Assembly: GCA_041874725.1 (NCBI GenBank)
Contig: CP097466.1
Location: 744,001 to 808,000 of the forward strand
Source of the DNA: Duganella sp. BuS-21
Lineage (GTDB): Bacteria > Pseudomonadota > Gammaproteobacteria > Burkholderiales > Burkholderiaceae_D
DNA length: 64,000 bases
Reading direction: 5' to 3'
Part shown: positions 8,345 through 17,560 of the stretch, in pieces
How positions within the stretch are numbered: the stretch's first letter is position 1
Layout of the letters: every line of letters begins with the position of its first letter
Translations under genes and position numbers: made by a program
The notes under the pieces: generated by a model
Seen by the model: the letters and a program-made list of their open reading frames with translations, nothing else
What the model was told of the DNA's origin: nothing
The model's database searches: none

Positions 8345-9394
8345 ATGGCCAAGATTCACACACACTATGACAACCTGAAAGTGGCGCGCATGGCGCCGCA
8401 GGAAGTCATTCGTGCAGCGTACAAGGCGCTCAGCCAAAAATACCACCCTGATAAAAATCCGGGTGACGAGAAGGCTGCGCGCATCATGGCCATCCTCAAC
8501 AGCGCCTACGAGACGCTGTCCGATCCCCATCGCCGCAAGGAACACGATGAGTGGATCGCGTCCGAGGAGTGGGAAATCGAGTGGCTGGAAAGCACCCGCA
8601 ACGAAGACGGCCACGGCCACGGCCACGGGCAACGCGGCGACAAGCACAAGCACGAGCGCGACTGGCATCCTGAACATGTGAACGAGACCGTGCGTGCGCG
8701 TCCGCGCCGCCGCGACTGGCGTTGGTGGGCCGCGCTGGCGGGCTGCCTGGCGCTGGGCTGGGTGGGCGGCGCCACCATGGTGGCCGAACAGAAAGTGGTG
8801 CTGACCATGTTGAGCACCGCATGGGGCAACAAGAACGGCATCAATGCCAACGCCGCCACGGCCACGGCCGACGGCCTGCCGCGTGCGCAGAGCGATGCCC
8901 GCGCCGAGGCCCGCGCCGAAATGCGCGACGCCTGGGCCACCGCACGCTTGAGCGAGGCGCACAGCGTGAAGCTGGCGCCGATCAAGGTGATGACGATGTC
9001 GCAGGTGGTGGTGCCGGGCGCCGGCGCCGAGTGCGACAGCGAGACGCCGACCCAGACCCTGATGGCGCCCAACGGCGAGCCATGGCCGGCGCGTTCCGGC
9101 TATATGGAAGGCTTCCCGGTCGGCAATCGCGGCGACGATATGCAGCTCACGCTCGACAATGCGGGCAATGCGTCGGCCGTGTTCATCAAGGTCTACGACA
9201 TGGAGCGCCGCGCCAATGTGCGCTACGCCTACGTGCAGGCGCACGACAAGCTGCTGGTCGACAAGCTGGCCAGCGGCAAGTATGAAATCCGCTACCAGAA
9301 CCTGGATGCGGGCGCCAATCCCGGCGCTTGCGGCGGCGCCAGCCGCACCGCCGTGGCCGGCGCCGAAGGCGGGGCGTCACCGGTCAACAACTAG
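8345..9394 (+). CDS. J-domain (DnaJ-like) membrane protein with His-rich linker
   Basis: Residues 1-65 form a J domain with the HPD tripeptide in KYHPDKNPGDEKAAR, which activates DnaK-type Hsp70 ATPase. After it comes a charged stretch rich in His and Gly (GHGHGHGQ, then KHKHERDWHPEH, residues about 95-117). One membrane helix follows (WWAALAGCLALGWVGGATM, about 128-146), then a C-terminal region of about 200 residues. Its later part has beta-rich low-similarity sequence (MQLTLDNAGNASAVFIKVYD) that could bind a ligand or partner in the periplasm. The topology suggests a membrane-anchored Hsp70 co-chaperone with the J domain in the cytoplasm. The Gly/Phe region and zinc fingers of true DnaJ are absent. 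Confidence 0.85.
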   Translation: MAKIHTHYDNLKVARMAPQEVIRAAYKALSQKYHPDKNPGDEKAARIMAILNSAYETLSDPHRRKEHDEWIASEEWEIEWLESTRNEDGHGHGHGQRGDKHKHERDWHPEHVNETVRARPRRRDWRWWAALAGCLALGWVGGATMVAEQKVVLTMLSTAWGNKNGINANAATATADGLPRAQSDARAEARAEMRDAWATARLSEAHSVKLAPIKVMTMSQVVVPGAGAECDSETPTQTLMAPNGEPWPARSGYMEGFPVGNRGDDMQLTLDNAGNASAVFIKVYDMERRANVRYAYVQAHDKLLVDKLASGKYEIRYQNLDAGANPGACGGASRTAVAGAEGGASPVNN

Positions 9395-9471
9395 TGACAT
9401 GGCGCATCTTCGATAAGAGTTGTCACAGGGGGGGAATCTGATTATCCTAAGGTAACAACAGGAGATCGCGC

Positions 9472-11055
9472 ATGACCGAATCAAACGCCGCAGACGACAA
9501 TTGGCTGATAGACGAAGACGAAGAGGAGCTTCCAGCCGACGGTCTCGGGGCGCCGGACCAGCGCTTGTGGCGCGTGCTGATTGTGGACGACGATGTCGAC
9601 GTCCACGCCGTCACGCGGCTGGCGCTGCGCAACGTCAGCTTCAAGGGACGCGAGCTGGAGCTGTTCTCGGCCTATAGCGGGCGCGAGGCCTACGACATCC
9701 TGCGCGACACGCCGGACATCGCGCTGGTGTTGCTGGACGTGGTGATGGAAACCGACGACGCCGGGCTGCTGCTGGCGCGCCGCATCCGCGAAGAGCTGCA
9801 CAATGCCATCGTGCGCGTGGTGCTGCGCACCGGCCAGCCGGGCCAGGCGCCCGAGCAGCGCGTCATCATCGAATACGACATCAACGACTACAAGGCCAAG
9901 ACCGAGCTGACCACGCAGAAGCTGTTCACCACGGTGATCTCGGCGCTGCGCGCCTACGAGAGCCTGAACATGCTCGAGCGCAGCCGCATCGGCCTGGGCA
10001 AGATCCTGGCCGGCGCCACCAATCTGTACCAGATCCATTCGCTGCGCGAGTTCGCCTCGGGCGTATTGAACCAGGTCAGCGCCATTCTCGACGTCGGCTC
10101 GGACGGCGTGCTGTGCCTGATGCAGGGCGACACCGGCGTCACCACCGTGGTGGCGGCCACCGGGCATTACGCCGCGCTCAACGACGCCGAGCTGATGCCG
10201 ACCGCGCACCCGTTGTGGCCGACCATCGCCAAGGCGTTTGCGGAAAAGAAATCGCAGTTCGAGCATCCGGCCAATGTGCTGTTCATCCACACCCAGGAAA
10301 ACCGCGAGGTGGCCATTTCGGTGACGCCGCCGTGGCCGCTGGCGCAGATCCAGCGCGATTTGCTGGAAGTGTTCTGCCAGCGCATCGCGGCCGCGTTCGA
10401 CAACCTCTACATGTTCGGCCAGCTGCGCAAGGCGCAGGAAGCGACGGTGGTGGCGCTGGCCGACCTGGCCGAGTTCCGCGACGCCGGCACCGGCGGTCAT
10501 GTGCGGCGCGTGCAACTGCTGTCGTCGACGCTGACGCAGCGTCTGCACGAGCGCGGCGCCTATCCGGACGAGATCACGCCGCAGCTGCTGGAGATGATCG
10601 GCCTGGCCTCGATCCTGCACGACGTCGGCAAGGTGGCGACGCCGGACCACATCCTGCTCAAGCCGGGCATCCACACGCCGGAAGAACGCGCCGAGATGCA
10701 GCAGCACGCGGCGGTGGGGAAATCGATACTGGAGCGTGCGGCCAGGATGGTCGACGGCGTCAGCTACCTGACCTACGGCGCGGAAATCGCCGGCGGTCAT
10801 CATGAGCACTGGGATGGCAACGGCTACCCGAACCAGCTCAAGGCGCGCCAGATTCCGATCGCGGCGCGCATTGTGGCGGTGATCGACGTGTTCGACTCGC
10901 TGTTGCACGAGCGTCCGTACAAGGAGCCGTGGCCGCACACGGAAGCGGTGTCCTACATCAGGGACCGCGCCGGCAAGCAGTTCGATCCGGAAGTGGTGGC
11001 CGCCCTGCTCGACATGATCGAGCGCGACCCGAGCGTGGGCCGCACGCCGGACTAA
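9472..11055 (+). CDS. Response regulator with DUF3369 and HD-GYP cyclic-di-GMP phosphodiesterase domain
   Basis: The 527-residue protein starts with an acidic tail, then a receiver domain (LIVDDDVDVH, phosphoacceptor D89 in LLDVVME). A DUF3369 region (roughly 170-325) and an HD-GYP domain (about 330-520) follow. The catalytic signature is complete: HDVGK with H383 and D384, HHEHWDGNGYP starting at 443 with the GYP triplet at 451-453. HD-GYP proteins hydrolyse cyclic-di-GMP, and phosphorylation of the receiver should control this. No histidine kinase gene is adjacent. It converges with a GGDEF-EAL gene at 11130, so two genes of opposing cyclic-di-GMP effect end at one shared palindrome. Confidence 0.93.
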   Translation: MTESNAADDNWLIDEDEEELPADGLGAPDQRLWRVLIVDDDVDVHAVTRLALRNVSFKGRELELFSAYSGREAYDILRDTPDIALVLLDVVMETDDAGLLLARRIREELHNAIVRVVLRTGQPGQAPEQRVIIEYDINDYKAKTELTTQKLFTTVISALRAYESLNMLERSRIGLGKILAGATNLYQIHSLREFASGVLNQVSAILDVGSDGVLCLMQGDTGVTTVVAATGHYAALNDAELMPTAHPLWPTIAKAFAEKKSQFEHPANVLFIHTQENREVAISVTPPWPLAQIQRDLLEVFCQRIAAAFDNLYMFGQLRKAQEATVVALADLAEFRDAGTGGHVRRVQLLSSTLTQRLHERGAYPDEITPQLLEMIGLASILHDVGKVATPDHILLKPGIHTPEERAEMQQHAAVGKSILERAARMVDGVSYLTYGAEIAGGHHEHWDGNGYPNQLKARQIPIAARIVAVIDVFDSLLHERPYKEPWPHTEAVSYIRDRAGKQFDPEVVAALLDMIERDPSVGRTPD

Positions 11056-11058
11056 GCA

Positions 11059-11126
11059 TTCGGGGTCAGTTCCGACATTCGGACATTTCGCGCGCGAAAT
11101 GTCCGAATGTCGGAACTGACCCCGAA
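11059..11126. repeat. 68-bp perfect palindrome, dispersed repeat family 1, copy A
   Basis: Every base from 11059 to 11126 pairs about the centre between 11092 and 11093, giving 34-bp arms with no loop (arm core GGGGTCAGTTCCGACATTCG). It starts four bases after the HD-GYP stop and ends four bases before the stop of the convergent EAL gene. A related palindrome is at 28816-28913. It may act as a shared transcription end or as a REP-like mobile sequence. No transposase is nearby. Confidence 0.85.
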
Positions 11127-11129
11127 GGT

Positions 11130-14100
11130 TTAGGCCGTTACATCGGCGGCGCTGCGCACCATCGCTTCGAACTGGGCTACCGGCATCGGGCGGGCGAACA
11201 GGTAGCCTTGCGCTTCGTCGCATTGCTTGGCGCGCAGGAAGTCGCGCTGCGCTGCCGTTTCCACACCTTCCGCAATCACTTCCAGCCCCAGCGAATGCGC
11301 CAGCGCGATGGTGGCGGCCACAATCACCGCGTCGTCCGGATCGCTTTCGATGTCTTTCACGAATCCGCGGTCGATCTTGATGCGGTCGATGTCAAACAAC
11401 TTTAAATAGCTCAGCGACGAGTAGCCGGTGCCGAAGTCGTCGATCGCCACCTTGATGCCGCGCGAACGCAGTTCGATCAGCAGCGCGCGGCTGCGTTCCG
11501 GATCCTGCATCGCCGCCGATTCCGTGATCTCCAGCTCCAGCAAGGCCGGGTGGATGCCATGGCTGTGCAGCAGGCGGTCCAGGTGCGGCAGCAGGCCGGG
11601 ACCGTGGCATTGGCGTGCCGACAGGTTCACCGCCAGCCGCAGGTGCGCCAGCGCCGGCACCCGCCACGAGTGCAGCAGCGTGCAGGCGCGCTGCAGGACC
11701 CAGTCGCCGAGCGGCAGGATCAGCCCCGATTCCTCGGCGATCGGAATGAAGCGGTCCGGCCCCACCATGCCCAGCTCAGGATGGTGCCAGCGCAGCAGCG
11801 CTTCGGCGCCGATGATGCGCTGCGTCGCCAGCTCGATCTGCGGCTGCAGATACAGCTCGAATTCGTTCTGCTCCAACGCCTGCCACAGGCGGTTTTCCAG
11901 CATCAGGCGCTCGTGCGTGGCGCTGTTCATCTCTGCCGAGAAGAACTGGAAGTTGCCGCGTCCCTGGCTCTTGGCCGCGTACATGGCGGTGTCGGCGTGG
12001 CGCATCAGGGTGCCAGCGTCCTCGCCGTCGTCCGGGAACATGGCCACGCCCACGCTGGCGCCGCTGTGCACGGTCTTGCCTTGCAGGTGGTAGGGCGCGC
12101 TCAGGGCGTCGACGATGCGCACCGCGATGTTGGAGGCCTCGTCCGGCGTCACCGCGCCGTCGGTGACGACGATGAATTCGTCGCCGCCCAGGCGGGCGAT
12201 GGTGTCGACTTCGCGCAGCAGTTCCTGCAGCCGCTGCGCCACCGCCACCAGCAGCAGGTCGCCGGTGGCGTGGCCGTGGGTGTCGTTGATTTTCTTGAAG
12301 TGGTCGAGGTCGATGAACAGCACGGCCGCGTGGCCGCCGCTGCGCCGCGTTTGCGCCAGCAGCTGCTCCAGGCGCAGATTGAGCGAGAGGCGGTTGGCCA
12401 GCCCGGTCAGCGTGTCGTGGTGGGCCAGGCGGTGGATGCGCTCCTGCGCCAGGTGCTGCTCGGTGAGGTCGTGCAGGATGGCGACGAACAAGTGCTCGTC
12501 CGGTAGTTCCACTTCCGATACCGACATCGCCAGCGGGAATTCGCTGCCGTCGCTGCGCCAGCCCGGCAGTTCGTATTCGTGGGTGACGCCGCAGGCGATC
12601 ATGCGCAGCAGGCCGGCCGCATCGAGGCCGGCCGCTTCGCCGACGCCGACCGGGATCAGCTTGTCCAGCGGCAGCGCGCTCATGTTGTCCGGCAGGTAGC
12701 CGAACAGGCGGCCGGCGGCAGCGTTGGCCGACATCAGCGCGCCGTTGCTGTCGATGGTGAGGATGGCGTCGGCCGCCTTGTTGAGGATGGCTTGCAGGCG
12801 CGCTTCGCGTTGGCGCAGGCGCGAGGTGCTGTCCTTCACTTCGGCCTGGATGCGCGCGCGCTCGCCGCTGATCAGCATCATCAAGGCGCCCAGCAGGCCG
12901 GTCAGCAGCAGACCGCAGGTCAGCACGGTCCAGCTTTGCCAGCCGCGCTGCTGTTGCAGGTAGGCCGGCGTCGGCGCCAGGCTCAGTTCATAGATGCGGC
13001 CGCCGAAGTGCAGCTGGCGCTGGTAGTCGCCGGCGTGCAGCGGACGCCGCAGCGTGTCCTGCACCACGCGGCGCGGGCCGTCGTCGTCGGTGTCTTCGAA
13101 GCGCAGCAGGAAGTGCGGGAATTCGGAGCGCTTGAGCGCCTGGTTGAGGTAGGCCTCGAACTGCATGGCGATCAGCAGCGCGCCCACCGCCTGCCGGTGG
13201 TTGTTGCTCGGGTGGACGGTTTGCAGCAGCAACAGGCCGGTGCCGGGCAGGGTACGGCCGAACTGCAGCGGCGCGGTGGCGGTCGGCTGGCCGGACTGGA
13301 TGGCGCGTTCGAGCGCAGCGCGGCGGCGCTCTTCGGACAGGAAGTCCAGTCCGACGTAATCGCGCGCCGCGGTCGGCTCGACAAAGGTAACCACGAAGTA
13401 GCGTTCGCGTTCGGCGGCCGTGCGCATGGCCTGGCTAGTCGGGGTGCGCTCACGGATGCTGAAGTTGGACGCCACCTGTTGCCGCGCCCACGCTTCGAAG
13501 GCGTTGCGCTCGGCGCCGGCCACCGGCATCAGCCAGCCCATCGACAGCAGCTCGGGACGCTGATCGAGGTAGCCATGCGCCAGATTGCCGAAATCGTCGG
13601 CGTTGATCGAGCGGCGCGGATCGTTGAGCGCCTTGGCCATCGCGTAGATGAAACGCTCGTGTTCGCTGAACTGCGCCTGTAGCAAATCGCCGGTCTGCTG
13701 CGCCTTGAGGCGGAAGGTTTGCAGCTGCTGGCTGTTTTCCCAACGGTCGGCCTGCAGGTAGATGGCGATGAAGGCGGCCGCCGACAGCAGCAGTGGCAGG
13801 CCGACCAGGGTGCGGCGACGCGCCCACAGCGCGCGCGGGCGGCCGATGACGATCCAGGTCAGCGGCGCCGCCAGCAGGATGCCGATGGTGTCGCCCATCC
13901 ACCAGGCCAGCCAGTCGATCGCCGCGAAGTCGCCGTGCAGGATGCCGAGGGCCAGCATGCTGGCGATCGATATGGTGCTCGACACCACCGTGATGCTGAC
14001 CGCCAGCAGGATGAAACGCACGACGTCGCGCCCCGAGCCGATGGCCGGATCGATATAGCGGCGGAACAGGGTGCTGCCGGCCCAGGCCTGCAACGCGGCG

Positions 14101-14441
14101 CCGACGGCCGGCGCGCAGGCGCCCAGCAGGGCCAAGCCGGTGATGCCGGTCGGGCTGAGCGCGGGCATGACCAGGTTCACCGCCAGCGAGCCGAGTGCTA
14201 CGGCCGGCAGCAGGCGGTGGCCGCCCACCACGCAGGCGGCCAGGGCGATACCGGCGGGTAGGAAGATGGGGGAGGCGTAGCCGGGCGGCAGCGCCAGCAA
14301 GAGTCCGAGACGCCCGGCCGCCAAATAGGCGGCCCACAGGGCCAGGTTGGCGAGCACGACGGTGTGCCAACGACCGCTTCGATTATTCAAACGCAGGGCT
14401 CCAGGAGTCTGATCGGGTCGGAAGATTGTATAGGAAAACAT
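11130..14441 (-). CDS. MASE1-CHASE-PAS-GGDEF-EAL membrane protein (cyclic-di-GMP turnover)
   Basis: This 1103-residue protein has an N-terminal MASE1 membrane sensor of about 8 helices (residues about 25-300), then an extracytoplasmic CHASE-like domain (about 320-520, with a closing helix near 545). A PAS domain (about 570-680), GGDEF and EAL domains complete it. GGDEF is intact at 752-756 (RLGGDEF), and EAL is intact at 880-882 (GAEALLRWHHPE), with the DDFGTGYSSLSYLK and AEGVET motifs. It could therefore make or degrade cyclic-di-GMP; which activity dominates cannot be read from sequence. The signal is unknown. The gene converges with the HD-GYP gene and is followed upstream by the tRNA cluster in the opposite direction. 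Confidence 0.92.
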   Translation of the reverse strand: MFSYTIFRPDQTPGALRLNNRSGRWHTVVLANLALWAAYLAAGRLGLLLALPPGYASPIFLPAGIALAACVVGGHRLLPAVALGSLAVNLVMPALSPTGITGLALLGACAPAVGAALQAWAGSTLFRRYIDPAIGSGRDVVRFILLAVSITVVSSTISIASMLALGILHGDFAAIDWLAWWMGDTIGILLAAPLTWIVIGRPRALWARRRTLVGLPLLLSAAAFIAIYLQADRWENSQQLQTFRLKAQQTGDLLQAQFSEHERFIYAMAKALNDPRRSINADDFGNLAHGYLDQRPELLSMGWLMPVAGAERNAFEAWARQQVASNFSIRERTPTSQAMRTAAERERYFVVTFVEPTAARDYVGLDFLSEERRRAALERAIQSGQPTATAPLQFGRTLPGTGLLLLQTVHPSNNHRQAVGALLIAMQFEAYLNQALKRSEFPHFLLRFEDTDDDGPRRVVQDTLRRPLHAGDYQRQLHFGGRIYELSLAPTPAYLQQQRGWQSWTVLTCGLLLTGLLGALMMLISGERARIQAEVKDSTSRLRQREARLQAILNKAADAILTIDSNGALMSANAAAGRLFGYLPDNMSALPLDKLIPVGVGEAAGLDAAGLLRMIACGVTHEYELPGWRSDGSEFPLAMSVSEVELPDEHLFVAILHDLTEQHLAQERIHRLAHHDTLTGLANRLSLNLRLEQLLAQTRRSGGHAAVLFIDLDHFKKINDTHGHATGDLLLVAVAQRLQELLREVDTIARLGGDEFIVVTDGAVTPDEASNIAVRIVDALSAPYHLQGKTVHSGASVGVAMFPDDGEDAGTLMRHADTAMYAAKSQGRGNFQFFSAEMNSATHERLMLENRLWQALEQNEFELYLQPQIELATQRIIGAEALLRWHHPELGMVGPDRFIPIAEESGLILPLGDWVLQRACTLLHSWRVPALAHLRLAVNLSARQCHGPGLLPHLDRLLHSHGIHPALLELEITESAAMQDPERSRALLIELRSRGIKVAIDDFGTGYSSLSYLKLFDIDRIKIDRGFVKDIESDPDDAVIVAATIALAHSLGLEVIAEGVETAAQRDFLRAKQCDEAQGYLFARPMPVAQFEAMVRSAADVTA

Positions 14442-14546
14442 TCAACCTAAAAACAACACTTGCACAATCGCAGCCGGTACGTTTAAAATCTCGCCCCGAA
14501 GCAGACGAACTATCAGAGCAGCATCGACAAGATGTTAAAAGCATGC

Positions 14547-14575
14547 TTGACAGGTCGTAAAAATTGCTTCATACT
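14547..14575 (+). promoter_or_regulatory. Sigma-70 promoter of the tRNA-Tyr/Gly/Thr-tuf unit
   Basis: A perfect TTGACA at 14547-14552 is followed after 17 bases by CATACT (14570-14575, four of six matches to TATAAT). The next bases are GC-rich, as in stable-RNA promoters under stringent control. tRNA-Tyr begins 15 bases later. Confidence 0.7.
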
Positions 14576-14589
14576 CTGCGGTTCCTCGC

Positions 14590-14674
14590 GGAGGGGTGGC
14601 CGAGTGGTTAAAGGCGACGGACTGTAAATCCGTTCTCTCAGAGTACACTGGTTCGAATCCAGTCCCCTCCACCA
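14590..14674 (+). tRNA. tRNA-Tyr (anticodon GTA)
   Basis: The 7-bp acceptor stem GGAGGGG pairs with CCCCTCC, followed by A and an encoded CCA. The anticodon loop reads CTGTAAA. A long variable arm between the anticodon and T arms fits a class II tyrosine tRNA, and the T loop is GGTTCGAATCC. It is the first gene of the tRNA-tuf unit. Confidence 0.97.
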
Positions 14675-14731
14675 AGTTTTTGCAAAAAGACTGAGTGGCG
14701 CAGCAAGTGAAATGAATTGAACCAATACCTC

Positions 14732-14805
14732 GCGGGTGTAGCTCAATGGTAGAGCAGAAGCCTTCCAAGCTTACGACGAGGGTTCGATTCCCTTCACCCG
14801 CTCCA
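14732..14805 (+). tRNA. tRNA-Gly (anticodon TCC)
   Basis: The acceptor stem GCGGGTG pairs with CACCCGC, followed by T and an encoded CCA. The anticodon loop is CTTCCAA and the T loop contains GGTTCGATTCC. It lies 57 bases after tRNA-Tyr, in the conserved order Tyr-Gly-Thr-tuf. Confidence 0.97.
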
Positions 14806-14894
14806 GTGTTGTTCAGTGTTGTTGCAATCAGATACGCAAGTATCGCGGCAGTAAGATCGCGGCAGTAAGCGTAGTACCCCGTTGTATCCAATAA

Positions 14895-14969
<75 letters not shown>

Positions 14970-15009
14970 GAATACGCAGCACGGCAGTACGGTAGCACTA
15001 TCAAAGACA

Positions 15010-15031
15010 GTTGGGCAGGGTTCCCTGCCAA
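15010..15031 (+). other. Leader hairpin before tuf
   Basis: TTGG-(G)-CAGGG, TT, CCCTG-CCAA forms a compact hairpin about 27 bases before the tuf start, with a good AGGAG ribosome site after it. It may mark RNA processing between tRNA-Thr and the tuf message. That role is inferred. Confidence 0.35.
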
Positions 15032-15057
15032 TCACACAAAATCGTTAGGAGTCTAAA

Positions 15058-16248
15058 ATGGCAAAAGAGAAATTCGAGCGGACCAAGCCGCACGTTAACG
15101 TCGGCACCATCGGCCACGTGGACCACGGCAAGACCACCCTGACCGCTGCGATCGCAACCGTTCTGTCGAAAAAATTCGGCGGCGAAGCTAAGGCTTACGA
15201 CCAGATCGACGCTGCACCAGAAGAAAAAGCACGCGGCATTACCATCAACACCGCTCACGTTGAGTACGAAACCGCTGCCCGTCACTACGCTCACGTAGAC
15301 TGCCCAGGCCACGCCGACTACATCAAAAACATGATTACCGGTGCCGCGCAGATGGACGGCGCGATCCTGGTGTGCTCCGCAGCTGACGGCCCAATGCCAC
15401 AGACCCGCGAACACATCCTGCTGGCGCGCCAGGTTGGCGTTCCATACATCGTCGTGTTCCTGAACAAATGCGATCTGGTGGATGACGAAGAGCTGCTGGA
15501 ACTGGTTGAAATGGAAGTGCGTGAGTTGCTTTCGAAATACGAGTTCCCAGGCGACGACCTGCCGATCATCAAAGGTTCGGCACGTAAAGCACTGGACGGC
15601 GACACCGGTCCGCTGGGCGAACAGGCAATCATGCAACTGGCCGACGCACTGGACAGCTACATCCCTACGCCAGAGCGCGCAGTGGACGGCGCCTTCCTGA
15701 TGCCAGTGGAAGACGTGTTCTCGATCTCGGGTCGCGGCACCGTGGTGACCGGTCGTGTTGAGCGCGGTATCGTCAAAGTCGGCGAAGAGATCGAAATCGT
15801 CGGCATCATCGACACCGTCAAAACCACCTGCACCGGCGTGGAAATGTTCCGCAAACTGCTGGACCAAGGTCAGGCAGGCGACAACGTTGGTCTGCTGCTG
15901 CGCGGCACCAAGCGTGAAGACGTGCAACGTGGTCAAGTGCTGGCAAAGCCAGGCTCGATCAAGCCGCACAACCACTTCACCGGCGAGATCTATGTTCTGT
16001 CGAAAGATGAAGGCGGCCGTCACACCCCGTTCTTCAACAACTATCGTCCACAGTTCTACTTCCGTACCACCGACGTGACCGGTTCGATCGAACTGCCAGC
16101 GGACAAAGAAATGGTTATGCCAGGCGACAACGTGTCGATCACTGTTAAGCTGATCAACCCGATCGCGATGGAAGAAGGTCTGCGCTTCGCGATCCGCGAA
16201 GGTGGCCGTACCGTAGGCGCAGGCGTCGTTGCCAAGATCCTGGCCTAA
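15058..16248 (+). CDS. tuf: Elongation factor Tu
   Basis: EF-Tu carries aminoacyl-tRNA to the ribosome as a GTPase. The 396-residue protein is full length. It has the P-loop [10 protein letters not shown] near residues 19-28, the switch I region with [25 protein letters not shown], and NKCD near 136-139. Domains 2 and 3 follow and end in VVAKILA. It is co-transcribed with the three upstream tRNAs, a conserved arrangement in betaproteobacteria. Codons favour A/T at third positions compared with flanking genes (for example cca for proline), as expected for very high expression. A TTAGGAG ribosome site lies just before the ATG. Confidence 0.99.
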   Translation: MAKEKFERTKPHVNVGTIGHVDHGKTTLTAAIATVLSKKFGGEAKAYDQIDAAPEEKARGITINTAHVEYETAARHYAHVDCPGHADYIKNMITGAAQMDGAILVCSAADGPMPQTREHILLARQVGVPYIVVFLNKCDLVDDEELLELVEMEVRELLSKYEFPGDDLPIIKGSARKALDGDTGPLGEQAIMQLADALDSYIPTPERAVDGAFLMPVEDVFSISGRGTVVTGRVERGIVKVGEEIEIVGIIDTVKTTCTGVEMFRKLLDQGQAGDNVGLLLRGTKREDVQRGQVLAKPGSIKPHNHFTGEIYVLSKDEGGRHTPFFNNYRPQFYFRTTDVTGSIELPADKEMVMPGDNVSITVKLINPIAMEEGLRFAIREGGRTVGAGVVAKILA

Positions 16249-16260
16249 TAGGATGTGAGA

Positions 16261-16289
16261 TTGCCACCCGGGTGTCCGGGTGGTATAAT
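16261..16289 (+). promoter_or_regulatory. Promoter of tRNA-Trp-secE-nusG with an embedded hairpin
   Basis: TTGCCA (16261-16266) and a perfect TATAAT (16284-16289) are separated by 17 bases. The spacer plus the last bases of the -35 element form an 8-bp perfect inverted repeat: CCACCCGG, loop GTGT, CCGGGTGG (16264-16283). It lies 13 bases after the tuf stop, so the hairpin may also end the tuf transcript. Confidence 0.75.
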
Positions 16290-16312
16290 CCGGATCCTTT
16301 GTAGTTTTATGT

Positions 16313-16388
16313 AGGGGCGTAGCTCAATTGGCAGAGCGTCGGTCTCCAAAACCGAAGGTTGGGGGTTCGAGGCCCTCCGCCCCTGCCA
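16313..16388 (+). tRNA. tRNA-Trp (anticodon CCA)
   Basis: The acceptor stem AGGGGCG pairs with CGCCCCT, followed by G and an encoded CCA. The anticodon loop is CTCCAAA and the T loop GGGTTCGAGGCCC is standard. It lies directly before secE, the usual position in proteobacteria. Confidence 0.98.
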
Positions 16389-16423
16389 CCGAATATGGTG
16401 CAGGGCACCGAAAGTAAATATAA

Positions 16424-16807
16424 ATGTCTAATCAATCCGTGCAGACCGTCAGCACGTCGAATGACAAGATTAAGGTTGCACTGGCCATCGCCATTGCCAT
16501 CGCAGGCGTGATAGGTTTCTACTACCTGTCGGACAAACCAGCTCTGGTGCGCGCGGGCGCACTTGTGGCTGGTTTGGCTTTTGCCGTTTTGATCTTGTGG
16601 ACTTCGTCGACTGGCCGTGATTTCCTGAATTTTGCCAAAGAAGCCGTTCGCGAGACGAAAAAAGTCGTCTGGCCGACGCGTCGCGAAGCGACCCAGATCA
16701 CCGGCATCGTCTTTGCCTTCGTGCTGGTGATGGCGTTGTTCCTCTGGGGCACGGACAAGACCTTGGAATTTTTGTTGTACGACATCATTCTGGAAATACG
16801 AAAATAA
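16424..16807 (+). CDS. secE: Preprotein translocase subunit SecE
   Basis: SecE is the essential small clamp subunit of the SecYEG translocon. The 127-residue protein has two N-terminal membrane helices (about 22-40 and 46-62), then the conserved amphipathic segment [20 protein letters not shown], and a final membrane helix ([15 protein letters not shown]). This three-helix form is the same as in E. coli. It starts 35 bases after tRNA-Trp, and its stop overlaps the nusG start by one base (TAATG). Confidence 0.98.
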   Translation: MSNQSVQTVSTSNDKIKVALAIAIAIAGVIGFYYLSDKPALVRAGALVAGLAFAVLILWTSSTGRDFLNFAKEAVRETKKVVWPTRREATQITGIVFAFVLVMALFLWGTDKTLEFLLYDIILEIRK

Positions 16808-17436
16808 TGAGCGAAAATGTGCAAGATGACGCTCAGGGCGAGGCTCCTGCGGCCGGCGCCCCGGAGCAAGCTGTTGACACAGCGCCAATCAGCGTACCGG
16901 TGAGCAATAAGCGCTGGTATGTTGTGCATGCGTATTCCGGCATGGAAAAAAGCGTGCAGCGTGCGCTGACCGAGCGCGTCGAACGCGCCGGCATGCAAGA
17001 ACAGTTTGGCCAGATCCTGGTGCCGACCGAAGAAGTGGTTGAAGTCCGCAACGGCCAGAAGTCGGTGACCGAACGTCGTTTCTTCCCTGGCTACGTGCTG
17101 GTGGAGATGGAAATGACCGACGAAACCTGGCACTTGGTGAAAAACACCAGCAAAGTGACGGGTTTCATCGGCGGTAAATCGAACAAGCCGACCCCGATTC
17201 CAGCGCGCGAGATCGACAAGATCATGCAGCAGATGCAGGAAGGCGTCGAGAAACCACGGCCGAAAGTGCTGTACGAAGTGGGCGAGCAAGTCCGCATCAA
17301 GGACGGCCCGTTCACCGACTTCAACGGCAACGTCGAGGAAGTCAACTACGAGAAATCGAAAGTGCGCGTCTCGGTCACGATTTTTGGCCGCGCAACGCCA
17401 GTCGAGCTCGAATTCGGCCAGGTCGAAAAAGTATAA
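16807..17436 (+). CDS. nusG: Transcription termination/antitermination factor NusG
   Basis: NusG binds RNA polymerase, suppresses pausing and links it to Rho or the ribosome. The 209-residue protein has an extra N-terminal Ala/Pro-rich tail of about 35 residues, then the NGN domain ([31 protein letters not shown]). A C-terminal KOW domain ([20 protein letters not shown]) follows. Translation is coupled to secE by the TAATG overlap. It is followed by 124 bases of non-coding leader before rplK. Confidence 0.98.
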   Translation: MSENVQDDAQGEAPAAGAPEQAVDTAPISVPVSNKRWYVVHAYSGMEKSVQRALTERVERAGMQEQFGQILVPTEEVVEVRNGQKSVTERRFFPGYVLVEMEMTDETWHLVKNTSKVTGFIGGKSNKPTPIPAREIDKIMQQMQEGVEKPRPKVLYEVGEQVRIKDGPFTDFNGNVEEVNYEKSKVRVSVTIFGRATPVELEFGQVEKV

Positions 17437-17560
17437 GCAGCACCGTTCGCCAGAACGGGCGACGGTGTCAACACCCTAGCGCATCCGGCAAAAGAGGAGC
17501 CCCGCCCTGCAGAACACGCATGGTGGGGCGCTACTACTCATATCCAAGATAGGAGCCATC
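17437..17560 (+). promoter_or_regulatory. rplKA leader with two hairpins, candidate L1 operator
   Basis: The 124-base gap contains an 11-bp stem with one bulge (CACCG.. to ..CGGTG, 17443-17468) and a GCCCC...GGGGC stem (17498-17528). A strong AGGAG ribosome site lies before rplK. In other bacteria L1 represses its own operon by binding this leader. I assign this only by position. Confidence 0.4.
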
